Source: Nostoc commune NIES-4072
GTDB lineage: Bacteria > Cyanobacteriota > Cyanobacteriia > Cyanobacteriales > Nostocaceae
NCBI RefSeq assembly: GCF_003113895.1
Contig: NZ_BDUD01000001.1
Span: 5,309,608 to 5,373,607 of the forward strand
Direction: 5' to 3'
Length of the DNA: 64,000 nucleotides
Shown here: positions 19,601 through 29,075 of the stretch, piece after piece
How positions within the stretch are numbered: position 1 is the first letter of the stretch
Layout: the number at the start of each line of letters is the position of its first letter
The notes under the pieces: generated by a model
What the model was told of the DNA's origin: nothing
The model's input: only the letters and a program-made list of their open reading frames with translations
The model's database searches: none
Program-made: the position numbers and the translations under genes

Positions 19601-21120
19601 CTGCTCAATTACGTATTCTAACTGAACAATATCTCGCAACACAATCAAAGATTTGGGAGCAGCCACAAGAATTTTTAAATCCAGTCAATTCTTGGGACAC
19701 TTCCATTAGTCAACTTGAAAAATTAATTTCATTCTTAGAACCCTTTGCTGTCTTGGAGATGATTAAAACTTCTCTCTATGAGCATTTATCAAAGGTACAA
19801 CAAGAAACTGAGACTTCCCTACAAAAACTTCAAAAATTACAAATTAGCCTACGCGAAATAGAACAAAAATTACAACCGCAGCCATCAGAAGGTTTAATAG
19901 AAGAAAGAAGCTGGTGGTTGACAGAATGGCAAAGAATACCGAATAAATTTAAACCAGAGAAGTTTGCTAATGACTTGTTTAATATAGAGTTATTACGTGG
20001 TATAAATATTAGCTTTGAATCTTGGCAACAGCAATTACAAAAAGATGAAGCTTATCTCAATAAATATCAGAATTTTGTACAAGATTGGATAGGAAAATTA
20101 AGACAGCCAAATGAGCGCGACCGCGACGATTTAAGGCGCATATATCTAGATAATGCCAACGTCGTCGGGATCACCTGTGTTCAAGCTGCAAATAGGGGTT
20201 TTTCGGAAGAATTCAAATCTTTTGATGTCGTCATCATTGATGAAGTTAGTAAGTGTACTCCACCAGAATTACTAATCCCAGCATTGAAAGGAAAAAAGTT
20301 AGTCATGGTAGGCGATCATCGGCAATTACCACCCATGCTTGATACTAGCACTTTGGAAGAAGTTGCTCAAACAATTGGCAACACACGAGATGAACTACAA
20401 TTTTTAGAAGAATCACTATTTAAAAGCCAGTTTGAATCTGCTGATGAAAGCATTAAACAAATGCTAACTACACAATATCGAATGCATCCCTTTATTATGG
20501 GAGCAATCAATCAGTTTTACGATGGTAAACTAGAATCTGGTATTTTAGAACCTGACACAAAACGCGCACATCATCTAGCAGACGAAATTATCCAAGAATC
20601 TCACCATCTTATCTGGGTAAAAACGCCTATAGAGAATCAGTTTTTAGAGCAAAGAAACGGAACTTCTTACTTCAATACTCAAGAAATTGATGCAATTGAA
20701 CATTTGTGTCAGCAGTTCGAGACTACTTGGGCTTCTAGAGTTGCTAAAGGTGAACCGAAAAAAGAAATTGCCGTAATTACATTTTATGGCGCTCAATTAA
20801 GAAAAATCGATGAGCGCCTGCAATCTGAACTTTTCCCTTCATTAGAAATTCGTACTGGTACAGTAGACCGATTTCAAGGTATGGAACGAGCTGTTGTAAT
20901 TGTTAGTATGGTTCGCAACAATAGCAAAGGAGATGTGGGATTTGCGAAGAAGCCAGAACGGGTAAATGTTGCATTTTCTCGCGCTCAAGAACTTTTGATA
21001 ATTGTGGGTTGTCATAATTTGTTTACCCATCAATCAGGTAAAGTCGGAAGTATGTATTCTGAAGTTTCAAATATTGTTAGTCTTCATGGAGGTTTCGTTG
21101 ATGTTTCTCGAATCATTTGA
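16645..21120 (+). CDS. Large SF1 (UPF1-like) DNA/RNA helicase with IF-2 N-terminal-type domain
   Basis: This 1491-residue protein joins an N-terminal IF2_N-like domain (about 4-52, [19 protein letters not shown]) to a superfamily 1 helicase. Walker A is GPPGTGKTT (about 440-448), motif Ia is [13 protein letters not shown], Walker B is VVIIDEVSK (about 1196-1203), motif III is [10 protein letters not shown], motif IV is TQYRMHPF (about 1276), motif V is [11 protein letters not shown] (about 1408) and motif VI is [12 protein letters not shown]. About 700 residues, rich in Gln and predicted coiled coil, separate motif Ia from Walker B. That insertion is much larger than in UPF1 or Dna2. The arrangement recalls large helicases of bacterial defence and stress loci, but no partner gene is adjacent. 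Function is inferred as nucleic-acid remodelling. Confidence 0.88.
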   Translation: MNNGKLRIYELAKELNFDSKKLLLICEKLKIVVKSHTSTISESDAERIRAIANKLTAKSSKTKTNTEDWGYMFIASAIDSFIRHLEGETALKSYPDFRERRDRANELMYECVGKKPSLFYVRRKGAGKEAREEIWDLTIATDSDDFQLPARLEKLKKTLGFRAAVPKDGRGGIKILSAQLLQPSRGHADSYAIPCRLRLLPNHQHHLDIPPATLKRIAAAPVCGENVPTEDQLKAWKAFLQIEEKIAKARQFCVRYVSHNYNFKRRISFEIDVASATLDGFYQNSLDVENFWERARRTKNEDLKLFETAPVGKNWISGRQLGTVEEVDPNRCIISLRLERDLAEFMATERYKLPDTGFLCFEAVGDIQQIQRKKKALDDLNNGYTQNPYLGNFLFDASQARQIKTTVELQPQDLLLSSANPGQKAAVEKVLAAKDLVLIQGPPGTGKTTVIAEICYQIALRGGRTLIASQANLAVDNALSRLVHNPVIRAVRKGRAEKVGEEGQPFLEDQVIGRWLENTANDCENNLTQRLENIQIFSQLLASSQRFTAYFQAEEEFNQQQIKFNQNKFKVESDFKNQEKSYNETVEKQNVVESLIAGLENILNTAPNINWEAPEVTNFLPLLKPYTEGNSLVEEFLANVRQTIKYTDELGFVRPALGAFGLAVWLRETVVRELSGFKTALTFAQNASKAISEVAATVQIVQQNFASLNQLQPDYQKYIAKLQNIQQTIQIWENRKREIDYIISAVKEWKSTAPSFLYQTLKECHQSGLSLTENLVDLPLGLLMFANTLKLPIVPKVYKINLPEWELLTKAIAYEIDGNFTDRQGKQHNFSYFLQQNFSQIPMVLSKSDRTQWEQTYQQFNNYQLLNPKQRKLLVENTQFFLIRMQKTYGTSWEWNNIDSTLNRITQELLDTILANARQCVLKVKTETEQQLQHLQRQLNELQKNEVSQQQISITQAEAEKAQQDANLQLGQVINILQELNQQNIPAQLRILTEQYLATQSKIWEQPQEFLNPVNSWDTSISQLEKLISFLEPFAVLEMIKTSLYEHLSKVQQETETSLQKLQKLQISLREIEQKLQPQPSEGLIEERSWWLTEWQRIPNKFKPEKFANDLFNIELLRGINISFESWQQQLQKDEAYLNKYQNFVQDWIGKLRQPNERDRDDLRRIYLDNANVVGITCVQAANRGFSEEFKSFDVVIIDEVSKCTPPELLIPALKGKKLVMVGDHRQLPPMLDTSTLEEVAQTIGNTRDELQFLEESLFKSQFESADESIKQMLTTQYRMHPFIMGAINQFYDGKLESGILEPDTKRAHHLADEIIQESHHLIWVKTPIENQFLEQRNGTSYFNTQEIDAIEHLCQQFETTWASRVAKGEPKKEIAVITFYGAQLRKIDERLQSELFPSLEIRTGTVDRFQGMERAVVIVSMVRNNSKGDVGFAKKPERVNVAFSRAQELLIIVGCHNLFTHQSGKVGSMYSEVSNIVSLHGGFVDVSRII

Positions 21121-21210
21121 AAAGTGCTTTTGTTGTGAATTCAAGGCTTAAGTGAGAAACAGCAAATCTAAAAAAGTGAGAAAAAGTAATTTTTAAGCTC
21201 CTATGAACTA

Positions 21211-21408
21211 ATGGTTGAGGTAGTCAAAACTGATGAGCAAAAGAAAAAGAAACCAGACCGTCGTCCTAAATTAATTATTGAAGACCAAGTTTTAACGAAC
21301 TTTGGGGGTTTAAGTCCCCAGCAAGATAGGCAGCACGTTTTGATGCCCAAATCTAAATCCCCGTCACAAAACGTAATTGCGAATTGCGTTAGCGGAGCGG
21401 GGCGTTAG
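21211..21408 (+). CDS. Possible small hypothetical protein
   Basis: A 65-codon frame starts MVEVVKTDEQKKKKPDRRPK. The first ~35 residues look protein-like (charged, lysine-rich) but the last 20 are encoded by a repetitive GCGAATTGCG stretch. I recognise no family. It could be a gene remnant or chance frame. Confidence 0.25.
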   Translation: MVEVVKTDEQKKKKPDRRPKLIIEDQVLTNFGGLSPQQDRQHVLMPKSKSPSQNVIANCVSGAGR

Positions 21409-21747
21409 CAAGAGTGCGAATTGCGAATTGGTTTAATGGCTCTTAACAGTGGTTGTAAAAGAGCGTTCACTAGTCGTAACAATACGCTGTTATGTTCCAG
21501 TTAAGCTAAAGCGTAGTATCTTATACAGAAACATGGGCAAAGTTGAGTTACAGAGGTGAATTATAAAATGAGAGCCATATTAGGATAAAACAAACTTTGC
21601 AAGCTAACCCTTGTGGATGATTTTGACGAGGATTGCGATCGCAGCCCTACGATACCGCTTTTTCTAAGGGAGAAGGGTGTGTTTCGGCTTGCGTAACGCT
21701 GTATTATTTTTGAATATTTTCTCAAGATTTTTTCCGAGACGGTAGCA
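21409..21747. other. Intergenic region with short repeats
   Basis: These 339 bases hold GCGAATTGCG-type repeats near 21375-21430 and a HIP1 site near 21636. No gene or terminator was seen. Confidence 0.45.
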
Positions 21748-22251
21748 ATGACTATTCGCCATGCAACTGAAACTGACTTGCCTGCAATTGTGGCAATTTA
21801 TAATGCTGCAATACCTAGTTGCATGGCAACTGCTGATTTAGAGCCAGTATCTGTGGAAAGTCGCCTTCCTTGGTTTAAGGCGCGATCGCCTTCACAACGT
21901 CCACTTTGGGTAATTGAAGTAGAGGGAGTAGTTGCTGGATGGCTGAGTTTCCAATCCTTTTATGGACGGCCCGCCTATAGTAAGACTGCCGAAATTAGTA
22001 TTTACATAGCCCCTGGCTTTCATCGATGTGGTTTAGGACGACAACTATTAACACAAGCAATTAATGAAAGTCCTAGTTTGGGTTTAAAGACTCTCCTATG
22101 CTTTATTTTTGCCCACAATCAACCCAGTTTAAAACTTTTTGAAACATTTGGTTTTCAACCTTGGGGACATTTACCTAAAGTTGCCGAAATTGACAGTGTT
22201 GAACGGGATTTAGTAATCATGGGACTCCGAATTACTAAACCTGTTGTTTAA
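21748..22251 (+). CDS. GNAT N-acetyltransferase, phosphinothricin-acetyltransferase-like
   Basis: This 167-residue enzyme transfers acetyl from acetyl-CoA to an amine. It starts MTIRHATETDLPAIVAIYN, has the acetyl-CoA loop RCGLGRQLL and the PAT-type segments YGRPAYSKTAEISIYI and FGFQPWGHLPKVAEID. These match the PAT/methionine sulfoximine acetyltransferase group. The natural substrate in this host is unknown. It is convergent with dacB. Confidence 0.88.
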   Translation: MTIRHATETDLPAIVAIYNAAIPSCMATADLEPVSVESRLPWFKARSPSQRPLWVIEVEGVVAGWLSFQSFYGRPAYSKTAEISIYIAPGFHRCGLGRQLLTQAINESPSLGLKTLLCFIFAHNQPSLKLFETFGFQPWGHLPKVAEIDSVERDLVIMGLRITKPVV

Positions 22252-22267
22252 TTTGATGGCAATAATA

Positions 22268-23737
22268 TTAACAACGCTGCAACTGTGTTAACAACACAAC
22301 AATTTCATCAATGGCCTGCCGCACAACTGTTGCAGGTTGTTCTGATTGATTGACAAGAATACTAAAAACTAATGGCTCATAATTAGGCGCATTCATATAT
22401 CCAGATAAAGAAACTACACCCGTTAACGTACCTGTTTTTGCTTGGACAATTCCCTCAGCAGGTGTATCTTGAAAGCGGTCTTTTAAGGTTCCACTTTTAC
22501 CAGCTACGGGTAAAGATGCGCGATATATATATGCTGTTGGTGTTCTTGCGATTCCTCGCAAAGTTTGGACAAAAGCTTCTGGTGTCACTAAGTTACGCCG
22601 TGATAAACCCGAACCATCTACTAAAATATAATTTGCTGGATCAACTCCCAATTTAGTTAAACTGGCTTTGACAACTTCCAAACCGACATCAGCGCTAGTT
22701 TGATTTTTCAGTTTGGGTTTTTCTATAGCTAATGCTCTCAACAGTGCTTCAGCATAAAGATTATTACTATTTTGAAGAGTTTCCATTAATAATTCAGATA
22801 AAGGTGGCGACTCTACAAATGCTATTTCCTGTTGATTGACACCGCCATTTGCTACTGATATTTGTTCTAAAGGAATTTTTTCTGTTGCCAAAGCTGCACG
22901 GAAGCGCCGTAAGAAGTAATAATTAGGGTCAACTACAGGCAAATCTATTAAAGATGGTTCAGAATTCGTTGTCAGTTGTCCTTGAATTCGTAATACTGTT
23001 CCTGATAATTCGCGGGTAACATTGACGTAGGTTGGTTGATTTTGGGCAACGGTTACTGACTGATTAATTGTTCGCCACTGTCTTGCTTCGCCAGGATCAA
23101 TCCACACCACTTGTAAAGATTTACCTACAGCTTGCGGTACAAGTTTTAAGCTAAAAATATTTTGATTTAGAATAAAGCTGCTAACTGGTGCGCCATAGTC
23201 TGACTGCACATCTTCCCATTGCCAGGTGGGGTTAACAATATCACCTTGAATATAACTATCATCAGCTATCAATCGCTGAATTTGAGTAATACCTTTTTGT
23301 TTTAGCTGCTGTGCTAATGTTTGCAGTTGAGTATCACTTAAGCTGGGATCTCCCCTACCGACAACACGTAAAACACCATTGCCATTCTGATAAATAGAGG
23401 TGCGAATCCGAAAATTAGCACCCAATTGCTGTAATGCAGCTGCTGTTGTTAGCAATTTGAGGTTAGAGGCGGGAGTAAAATATTTCTGAGCATCCCGACT
23501 GTAAAGAATTGGCCCTGTTGACAGAGGTTGTACCAAAATTCCCCAACGCACCCGACTAAATAAGGGACGATTGATTACAGCATCTATAGCTGTTCCCAGT
23601 TGGTTAGAGCAAATTGATTTTCTAGTGGTTGTTGGCGCGACTTGGGTTTGTGCTTTCGCAATAAAACTAAATCCTATCTGGCTAGTCAAAAATATTAACA
23701 AAACACCCAGTGGTTGATTGAAAGCCTTAAGTTTCAC
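22268..23737 (-). CDS. dacB: D-alanyl-D-alanine carboxypeptidase/endopeptidase (PBP4 type)
   Basis: This 489-residue class C penicillin-binding protein trims or cuts peptidoglycan cross-links in the periplasm. An N-terminal signal peptide (LGVLLIFLTSQIGFSFIAKA) is clear. The active-site triad is SNLK in PASNLKLLT, SNN in NSNNLYAEALL and KTG in VQAKTGTLTG. The large inserted domains between SxxK and SxN are typical of PBP4. Monocistronic; the acetyltransferase is convergent with only 16 bases between. Confidence 0.93.
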   Translation of the reverse strand: MKLKAFNQPLGVLLIFLTSQIGFSFIAKAQTQVAPTTTRKSICSNQLGTAIDAVINRPLFSRVRWGILVQPLSTGPILYSRDAQKYFTPASNLKLLTTAAALQQLGANFRIRTSIYQNGNGVLRVVGRGDPSLSDTQLQTLAQQLKQKGITQIQRLIADDSYIQGDIVNPTWQWEDVQSDYGAPVSSFILNQNIFSLKLVPQAVGKSLQVVWIDPGEARQWRTINQSVTVAQNQPTYVNVTRELSGTVLRIQGQLTTNSEPSLIDLPVVDPNYYFLRRFRAALATEKIPLEQISVANGGVNQQEIAFVESPPLSELLMETLQNSNNLYAEALLRALAIEKPKLKNQTSADVGLEVVKASLTKLGVDPANYILVDGSGLSRRNLVTPEAFVQTLRGIARTPTAYIYRASLPVAGKSGTLKDRFQDTPAEGIVQAKTGTLTGVVSLSGYMNAPNYEPLVFSILVNQSEQPATVVRQAIDEIVVLLTQLQRC

Positions 23738-23942
23738 CGATTTTCCTTATCCCAAAGATAGATATTTTAAGCTTGCCAAACACTTCTTTCCGGAGAGAGA
23801 AGAAATTGCTCAGTAAAGTTACTTAATTAGTATAGGGAAGATGTTCACATGTTTCATACATGGGCGATGTCTTTAGTCTATGGAATTAATTTTGATAACG
23901 TGCAAAATTCCCAACTTCTTTATGAAGTCAGGAATCTGAATA

Positions 23943-24045
23943 ATACCATTTCAATTGATGATTGCAACACATCCTTGGGTAAAGACGCGATGAATCGCGT
24001 CTCTACAAATGATCTATTTGTCGCATTCTTTTTTTAAATTGGTAT
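23943..24045. mobile_element. MITE-like element with ATACCA/TGGTAT ends
   Basis: A ~103-bp non-coding segment begins ATACCATTTCAATTG and ends with AAATTGGTAT, an imperfect inverted repeat. Inside is a perfect hairpin GACGCGAT-GA-ATCGCGTC at 23984-24001. This form is common in Nostoc intergenic DNA. The rest of the 397-base gap between dacB and the TerB-like gene shows no gene. Confidence 0.65.
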
Positions 24046-24134
24046 AACTAAACTCAAACAAAATTATTTCTTACTCTAAATTAGCAACCCCAAATTAACG
24101 ATGCTAGATGGTTGAGGCTGTAATTGAAAAAGGA

Positions 24135-24614
24135 TTACTCCTCTTCCTCTTCTTCGTCTTCGTCTTCGTCTTCTTCTTCTCCGAATACTCCGTCAATAAG
24201 TTCTTGGGCGCGTTCGTCTGAAATTTTTAAGGCTTCTTGAAGCTCAGAAATATAATCTTGTTCGTGTTCGGGAACTTCTTCGTCAATGCCTACCACTAAT
24301 ATAGCTGTGATGTATGCAGCTTCACGATAATTTCTGTTGGGTAAGGATTCGATAGACTGGGCGATTAAATCTTCTGGTTCTTCTTCTTCAATCAAGCTGA
24401 CGACTTTTTCGGTCAATTCTTCAAAGTCTTCTTCAGAGTAATCTTCAAATAAGCCAACCCGACCGAGAAATTCACTTAAAGCATATTCTTCTGTTGAAGA
24501 AATACCTTCACCGTCAGCAGCTGCGGAAAACAGTCCAAGAATGGCGATCGCAACTTCTGGTTCTAGAGCAACTGAACTAACACTACGGCCTTTGGGCAAT
24601 TTGCGTTTAGACAT
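24135..24614 (-). CDS. TerB-like acidic protein
   Basis: This 159-residue protein matches the tellurite-resistance TerB-like helical fold, with VAIAILGLFSAAADGEGISSTEEYALSEFL as the first helices and a second Asp-containing repeat around VVGIDEEVPEHEQDY. It ends in a tail of Glu and Asp (about 20 residues). The family binds metals or membranes and is found in stress and phage-response settings; the role here is unknown. It is soluble and monocistronic. Confidence 0.7.
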   Translation of the reverse strand: MSKRKLPKGRSVSSVALEPEVAIAILGLFSAAADGEGISSTEEYALSEFLGRVGLFEDYSEEDFEELTEKVVSLIEEEEPEDLIAQSIESLPNRNYREAAYITAILVVGIDEEVPEHEQDYISELQEALKISDERAQELIDGVFGEEEDEDEDEEEEEE

Positions 24615-24948
24615 AATTATCCTTTAAAAGTTACGTGATATTTCAGGAAGTCATATTTTGCGGTTTATCATGCTTCCTCGATTTATGATTCCCAAAATAA
24701 TGCGGAAATATACATTGGGATGAATCTTTTTTTCATAAAAAATACGTAGATAAATATATTATCTGCGTATAAAAACAGTTAAGTTGTCTTGAGCGATCAA
24801 GGTTTTTAGGGCTTGTGTACGCTGCGTAGCCTAAAGGGATACGGTGTACACACAAGTTATCGGATCACTACCAGTCCTCGAATTACCCCACCCTAACCCT
24901 CCCCGTATGTATTGGCTACGGTGTACACCATAGCTTATAAAGGCGATC

Positions 24949-25236
24949 GCATTTGTTGATTTAGCGTTTGCATTTGTTGATTTAGCGTTTGCATTTGTTG
25001 ATTTAGCGTTTGCATTTGTTGATTTAGCGTTTGCATTTGTTGATTTAGCGTTTGCATTTGTTGATTTGGAGTTCGCATTTGTTGATTTGGAGTTCGCATT
25101 TGTTGATTTGGAGTTCGCATTTGTTGATTTGGAGTTCGCATTTGTTGATTTGGCGATCGCATTTGTTGATTTGGCGATCGCATTTGTTGATTTGGGGTTC
25201 GCATTTGCTGATTTAGCGTTCGCATTTGCTGATTGC
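24949..25236. repeat. 14-copy 21-bp tandem repeat
   Basis: Fourteen head-to-tail units start every 21 bases from 24949 to 25222. The unit is GCATTTGTTGATTTRGCGTTT with variants in which the last seven bases become GAGTTC or GCGATC, the latter building HIP1 sites. Because 21 is divisible by three, several frames stay open; on the minus strand they read as heptads NQQMRTP or STNANAK. I annotate it as DNA repeat because the frames have only TTG starts or no ribosome site. The rest of the 788-base gap holds no recognisable gene. Confidence 0.9.
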
Positions 25237-25402
25237 ACTTATTCTCAAACAACAAATCGATATGAAAAATGAGTAAAAATACAGACAAACTCGTAATTAC
25301 TTCGTTGAACTTTTAATTAAATAAATCCCCAAAACTACCCATCTCAGGCAAAAGGATACTCCACTATCTTGAAAAAGGAATTATTAAAAAAAAGGATATC
25401 TC

Positions 25403-25840
25403 ATGTCTTTAAGAACTCGTAGTTCTGCTGCTGTTGACAAAGCCCAACTTCGTCTTGCCTTGCTTAAATCCGTTGATGAAAATCTAGATTTAGGACATGG
25501 ATTAACCATTGAAGCCTACAACCACCTCATCAACACTACCCGTTCGACGTTAGAAGCTCATAACACCCTTGTGTCCAATCTTGAAGAATCACGTAAAACA
25601 ATAATCCAGATGGATAAAGCCCTCTCCGAAATGTCTGAACGAATGCTAAGTGGAGTTGCAACTATCTACGGCAGAAACAGTATAGAGTATTCCAAAGCTG
25701 GCGGCTCTAATGGAAAAAGAAATAAAAAATCTAGTTCAAAAGTTGCTCCAATTGTAGCGGTTCTTGCCAGTCAACCGGCTCAAGCTGCAATTGCGAATGC
25801 GTCAACTAACGGTAACGGCACAACTCCTTTGCTGCAATAA
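25403..25840 (+). CDS. Hypothetical protein, helical with Ser/Lys-rich tail
   Basis: This 145-residue protein is not recognised. Residues 1-90 look helical with a coiled-coil tendency (TLEAHNTLVSNLEESRKTIIQMDKAL), followed by a basic NGKRNKKSSSK segment and an Ala-rich tail. The ATG at 25403 follows an AAAAGGA ribosome site, so it is probably a real gene. A terminator-like hairpin lies 160 bases downstream. Confidence 0.6.
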   Translation: MSLRTRSSAAVDKAQLRLALLKSVDENLDLGHGLTIEAYNHLINTTRSTLEAHNTLVSNLEESRKTIIQMDKALSEMSERMLSGVATIYGRNSIEYSKAGGSNGKRNKKSSSKVAPIVAVLASQPAQAAIANASTNGNGTTPLLQ

Positions 25841-25996
25841 TCCACTTTTTGCATAAATCTAGTGCCGTGTAAACTCTAAATTTGTGCATTAAGGGACTTG
25901 CAAAAAATAAATTATCCGAAATTATTTCTAGATCTAACCCTGGCGTGGTAATGAGTATTTTAAGCCGTCAGATTTTAGTTTCATAACTTGAAACAA

Positions 25997-26026
25997 AACC
26001 CCGATTTTTTTGAAAAGTCGGGGTTG
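25997..26026 (+). terminator. Hairpin terminator
   Basis: Arms AACCCCGA and TCGGGGTT extend with T/A pairs around a small loop, followed by GTATTTTG. It lies between the hypothetical gene and the Rpn nuclease gene and could end the upstream transcript. Confidence 0.6.
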
Positions 26027-26069
26027 TATTTTGCTGACATATTAAACCACAATATATAACGCGATCGCC

Positions 26070-26924
26070 TTGGCCTACGATAACACTTGCAAATACCTTG
26101 CCGAAAAATACCCTGGTGACTTTGCCAGATGGTTACTTGCATCTGACACCTCAGATATCCAAGTACTCAAAACCGAACTCAACCTCGAACCCATTCGCGC
26201 TGATTCGGTGACATTCCTGCAAATCGCCAACCAAATCTTGCATTTAGAGTTTCAAACGACACCAAAATCCAAAACCCCACTTGATTTTCGGATGCTGGAT
26301 TACTACACCAGATTAAAGCGAGAATACTGGTGTGATATTGAGCAGGTGTTGATTTTCTTACAACCCACCTCCTCAGAAATTGTTTTTAATACCCAGTATG
26401 TAGATAAAAAAACCAGACATGAGTATCGAGTGATTCGTTTATGGGAAGAAGATCCCACACCACTGCTAGCTAACCCTGCACTTTTACCACTGGCGACATT
26501 AGCCAGAACCGACTCACCCGCAGACTTGTTAACTCAAGTCGCTACTGCTGTCGATATGATTGAAGAAACAGACGAGCGACAAAATATATCAGCTTGTGTA
26601 CAAGTTTTAGCTGGTTTGCGGTTTGATAAAAGTTTGATTACACAGCTTTTCAGAGAGGAAATTATGCAAGAATCTGTGATTTACCAAGACATTCTGCAAA
26701 AGGGAGAAGAACGAGGAAAGAAACAGGAAGCGCTACAACTGATTTTGCGTCAGTTAACACGTCGGTTTGCTGCAATTGAGCCAGAGATAGAACAGCAGAT
26801 TCGCACATTATCCATAACTCAACTAGAAGAGTTAGCTGAGGCGCTGTTAGATTTCTCCAGTCAAAGCGATTTAGTGAATTACTTAGGAAATATTTCTTTA
26901 CCTCAACCTAATCAGGAAGATTAA
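26070..26924 (+). CDS. Rpn family nuclease with DUF4351 C-terminus
   Basis: This 284-residue protein matches the Rpn/PD-(D/E)XK family that is repeated many times in cyanobacteria. The core LHLEFQTTPKSKTPLDFRMLDYYTR carries the E-x-Q nuclease signature. The C-terminal ~50 residues (ILRQLTRRFAAIEPEIEQQI... LEELAEALLDF) are the DUF4351 helical domain. The family includes recombination-promoting nucleases; whether this copy is active is unknown. The start at 26070 is TTG inside GCGATCGCCTTGGCC; no upstream in-frame ATG exists. Confidence 0.82.
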   Translation: MAYDNTCKYLAEKYPGDFARWLLASDTSDIQVLKTELNLEPIRADSVTFLQIANQILHLEFQTTPKSKTPLDFRMLDYYTRLKREYWCDIEQVLIFLQPTSSEIVFNTQYVDKKTRHEYRVIRLWEEDPTPLLANPALLPLATLARTDSPADLLTQVATAVDMIEETDERQNISACVQVLAGLRFDKSLITQLFREEIMQESVIYQDILQKGEERGKKQEALQLILRQLTRRFAAIEPEIEQQIRTLSITQLEELAEALLDFSSQSDLVNYLGNISLPQPNQED

Positions 26925-27029
26925 GCTATCTCTACGCAAGAGGAAAGGGAGCAGAAGTAGGGGAATTCCTTTATCTTTCTCCCCTTATCCTTGCTCCCCT
27001 ACCTCTCTAGTCTGAATTATCAAAAAGCG

Positions 27030-28943
27030 TTACAGCTTCGTCCCACACTCAGCGCAGAAGTTGTGGGTAGGAGCATTTTTGGCATTGCAGTTACTACAAT
27101 ACACCGGCTCTGCTGCCGCTTTGGGCGGTTGCTTCTGCAAGCCGACCATTTGAGCGTTGCTCTTGCCAGGAGCTACCATTGGATAGCAGTTCTCGTCTCT
27201 GGTGACGTGGACATTCAAGATTACTGGGCCTTTGTGTGCTAGCATTTCGGCGATCGCATCTTTTAATTGACTGCGATCGCTAATTACCATACCCTTAATG
27301 CCATAAGCTTTTGCCAATAACTCTACGTCTGGCATCCCTACTTCCATGTTAGAGCATGAGTAACGCTCACCGTAGAAGGCTTGCTGCCACTGGCGCACCA
27401 TCCCTTGCCAGCCGTTATTGATGATTATTGTCTTGACATTTATTCCATACTGTGCAAGTGTACCAAGTTCCTGCAAACACATTTGGAAACTGGCATCACC
27501 GCTAATACAGATGACTTCTTCATCAGGAAACGCTACTTTAGCGCCCATTGCCGCAGGTAAGCCAAAACCCATCGTTCCCAAACCAGCACTAGAAATCCAG
27601 CGCCTTGGGCCGTTTTTGAGGAATTGTGCTGCCCACATTTGATGCTGTCCAACATCTGTGGTGTAGAAAGCGTTGGGTGCTTGGTTATTGACTTCTACAA
27701 TTACTTCTTGGGGTGAAATGCTGTCGGGATGCTGCGGCACTATGAGAGGATACTCATCGCGCCAACGATTAACTAAATTTAACCACTCTTGGTTTTGATT
27801 AGGGGTGGCCTTAACGCCTGTTTCTTTGCAGCGACGTAACAAGTCTACTAACACGTTCCGCACATCGCCGACGATGGGCACTTCAGGAATGCGGTTTTTG
27901 CCGACTTCTGCGGGATCGATGTCGATGTGAATTACTTTGGCGCGGGAGGCGAATTCGTCTAATTTACCTGTAACGCGATCGTCAAATCTAGCGCCAACGC
28001 AAATCAACAAGTCACAATCGCTAACGGCAAAGTTAGCGTAAGCAGTGCCGTGCATCCCCAACATTCCCAAAGCGAGGGGATGATGTTCGTCAAATGCACC
28101 GATCCCCATTAAGGTTGTGGTGACAGGGATGTTGAATAATTCAGCTAGTTCTTTGATTTCTTCATGGGCACTAGCTGCGATCGCACCACCACCGACATAC
28201 AGTAGAGGACGGCGGCTTTCAGTAATCAACTGAATTGCGGCATTAATTTGCCGGGGATTTCCCTTTACCGTGGGACGATAACCGCGTAACTTCACTGAAC
28301 CTGGTTTTACAGGCACATAGTCAAATTCTTCTAAAGCTACATCTTTGGGGACATCAATCAAAACTGGCCCCGGTCGCCCACTGCTAGCGATGTGGAAGGC
28401 TTCGGCGACAATTCGCGCCATATCTTTAGGATCGCGCACTACATAAGAATGCTTGACGATTGGTAGCGTAATCCCGTAAATATCGGTTTCCTGAAACGCA
28501 TCTGTACCAATTGACGGCCGTGCTACCTGTCCCGTGACAACAATCATCGGGATTGAATCCATGTAGGCGGTGGCGATGCCTGTGACCAAGTTAGTTGCTC
28601 CTGGGCCAGAAGTGCCAAAGCATACTCCTACTTTCCCAGTCGCACGGGCGTAACCATCTGCGGCGTGGGCTGCGCCTTGTTCGTGTCTCACGAGAATGTG
28701 CTTCATAGCACCAGTTGCTTCCACCTTATACAGGTCGTCGTAAATTGGTAAAATTGCTCCACCAGGATAACCAAAGATATAATCAACGCCGTGGCGATGA
28801 AGGCTGTCAAGCAGAGCAAAACCGCCAGATGCACGTTTGGGGACGGCTGGGGGGCTAGAAGCACGAGACTGTTTGTGATTCTCGGTTTGTGGCAGAGTGA
28901 TTTGGGAAAGCAATTCTCCTGCGGAGACACTTTGTGAACGCAC
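27030..28943 (-). CDS. ilvB: Acetolactate synthase, large catalytic subunit, with C-terminal zinc ribbon
   Basis: This TPP enzyme of about 637 residues condenses two pyruvates to acetolactate, or pyruvate with 2-oxobutyrate, at the start of branched-chain amino-acid synthesis. The catalytic Glu is in [17 protein letters not shown], the FAD/oxyanion region has GTSGPGATN, and the TPP/Mg motif runs from GDASFQM to NNGWQGM. After the normal end there is an extra ~45 residues with [19 protein letters not shown], a four-cysteine zinc ribbon. I use the GTG at 28943; a TTG two codons upstream is also possible. The small subunit ilvH is not adjacent. Confidence 0.93.
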   Translation of the reverse strand: MRSQSVSAGELLSQITLPQTENHKQSRASSPPAVPKRASGGFALLDSLHRHGVDYIFGYPGGAILPIYDDLYKVEATGAMKHILVRHEQGAAHAADGYARATGKVGVCFGTSGPGATNLVTGIATAYMDSIPMIVVTGQVARPSIGTDAFQETDIYGITLPIVKHSYVVRDPKDMARIVAEAFHIASSGRPGPVLIDVPKDVALEEFDYVPVKPGSVKLRGYRPTVKGNPRQINAAIQLITESRRPLLYVGGGAIAASAHEEIKELAELFNIPVTTTLMGIGAFDEHHPLALGMLGMHGTAYANFAVSDCDLLICVGARFDDRVTGKLDEFASRAKVIHIDIDPAEVGKNRIPEVPIVGDVRNVLVDLLRRCKETGVKATPNQNQEWLNLVNRWRDEYPLIVPQHPDSISPQEVIVEVNNQAPNAFYTTDVGQHQMWAAQFLKNGPRRWISSAGLGTMGFGLPAAMGAKVAFPDEEVICISGDASFQMCLQELGTLAQYGINVKTIIINNGWQGMVRQWQQAFYGERYSCSNMEVGMPDVELLAKAYGIKGMVISDRSQLKDAIAEMLAHKGPVILNVHVTRDENCYPMVAPGKSNAQMVGLQKQPPKAAAEPVYCSNCNAKNAPTHNFCAECGTKL

Positions 28944-29075
28944 GGTCAAACCTCAGACTATAGCTAAAGTTAATACTGGATTCTGTATTTAAGATTTCAT
29001 TTTAATTGAAAACTTCAATCAAAATTTTATTAATTTTTATATGAGATATCAAGCTAGACTACTAGCCTACATTAA

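Noticed and set aside
23849..24037. Small gene
   Set aside because: Most of it lies in the MITE-like repeat and has no ribosome site.
24949..25236. CRISPR array
   Set aside because: The 21-base units are directly adjacent with no spacers and no cas genes are near.
25066..25272. Plus-strand FAFVDLE heptad protein
   Set aside because: No ribosome site, starts inside the array; the frame is open only because the unit is divisible by three.
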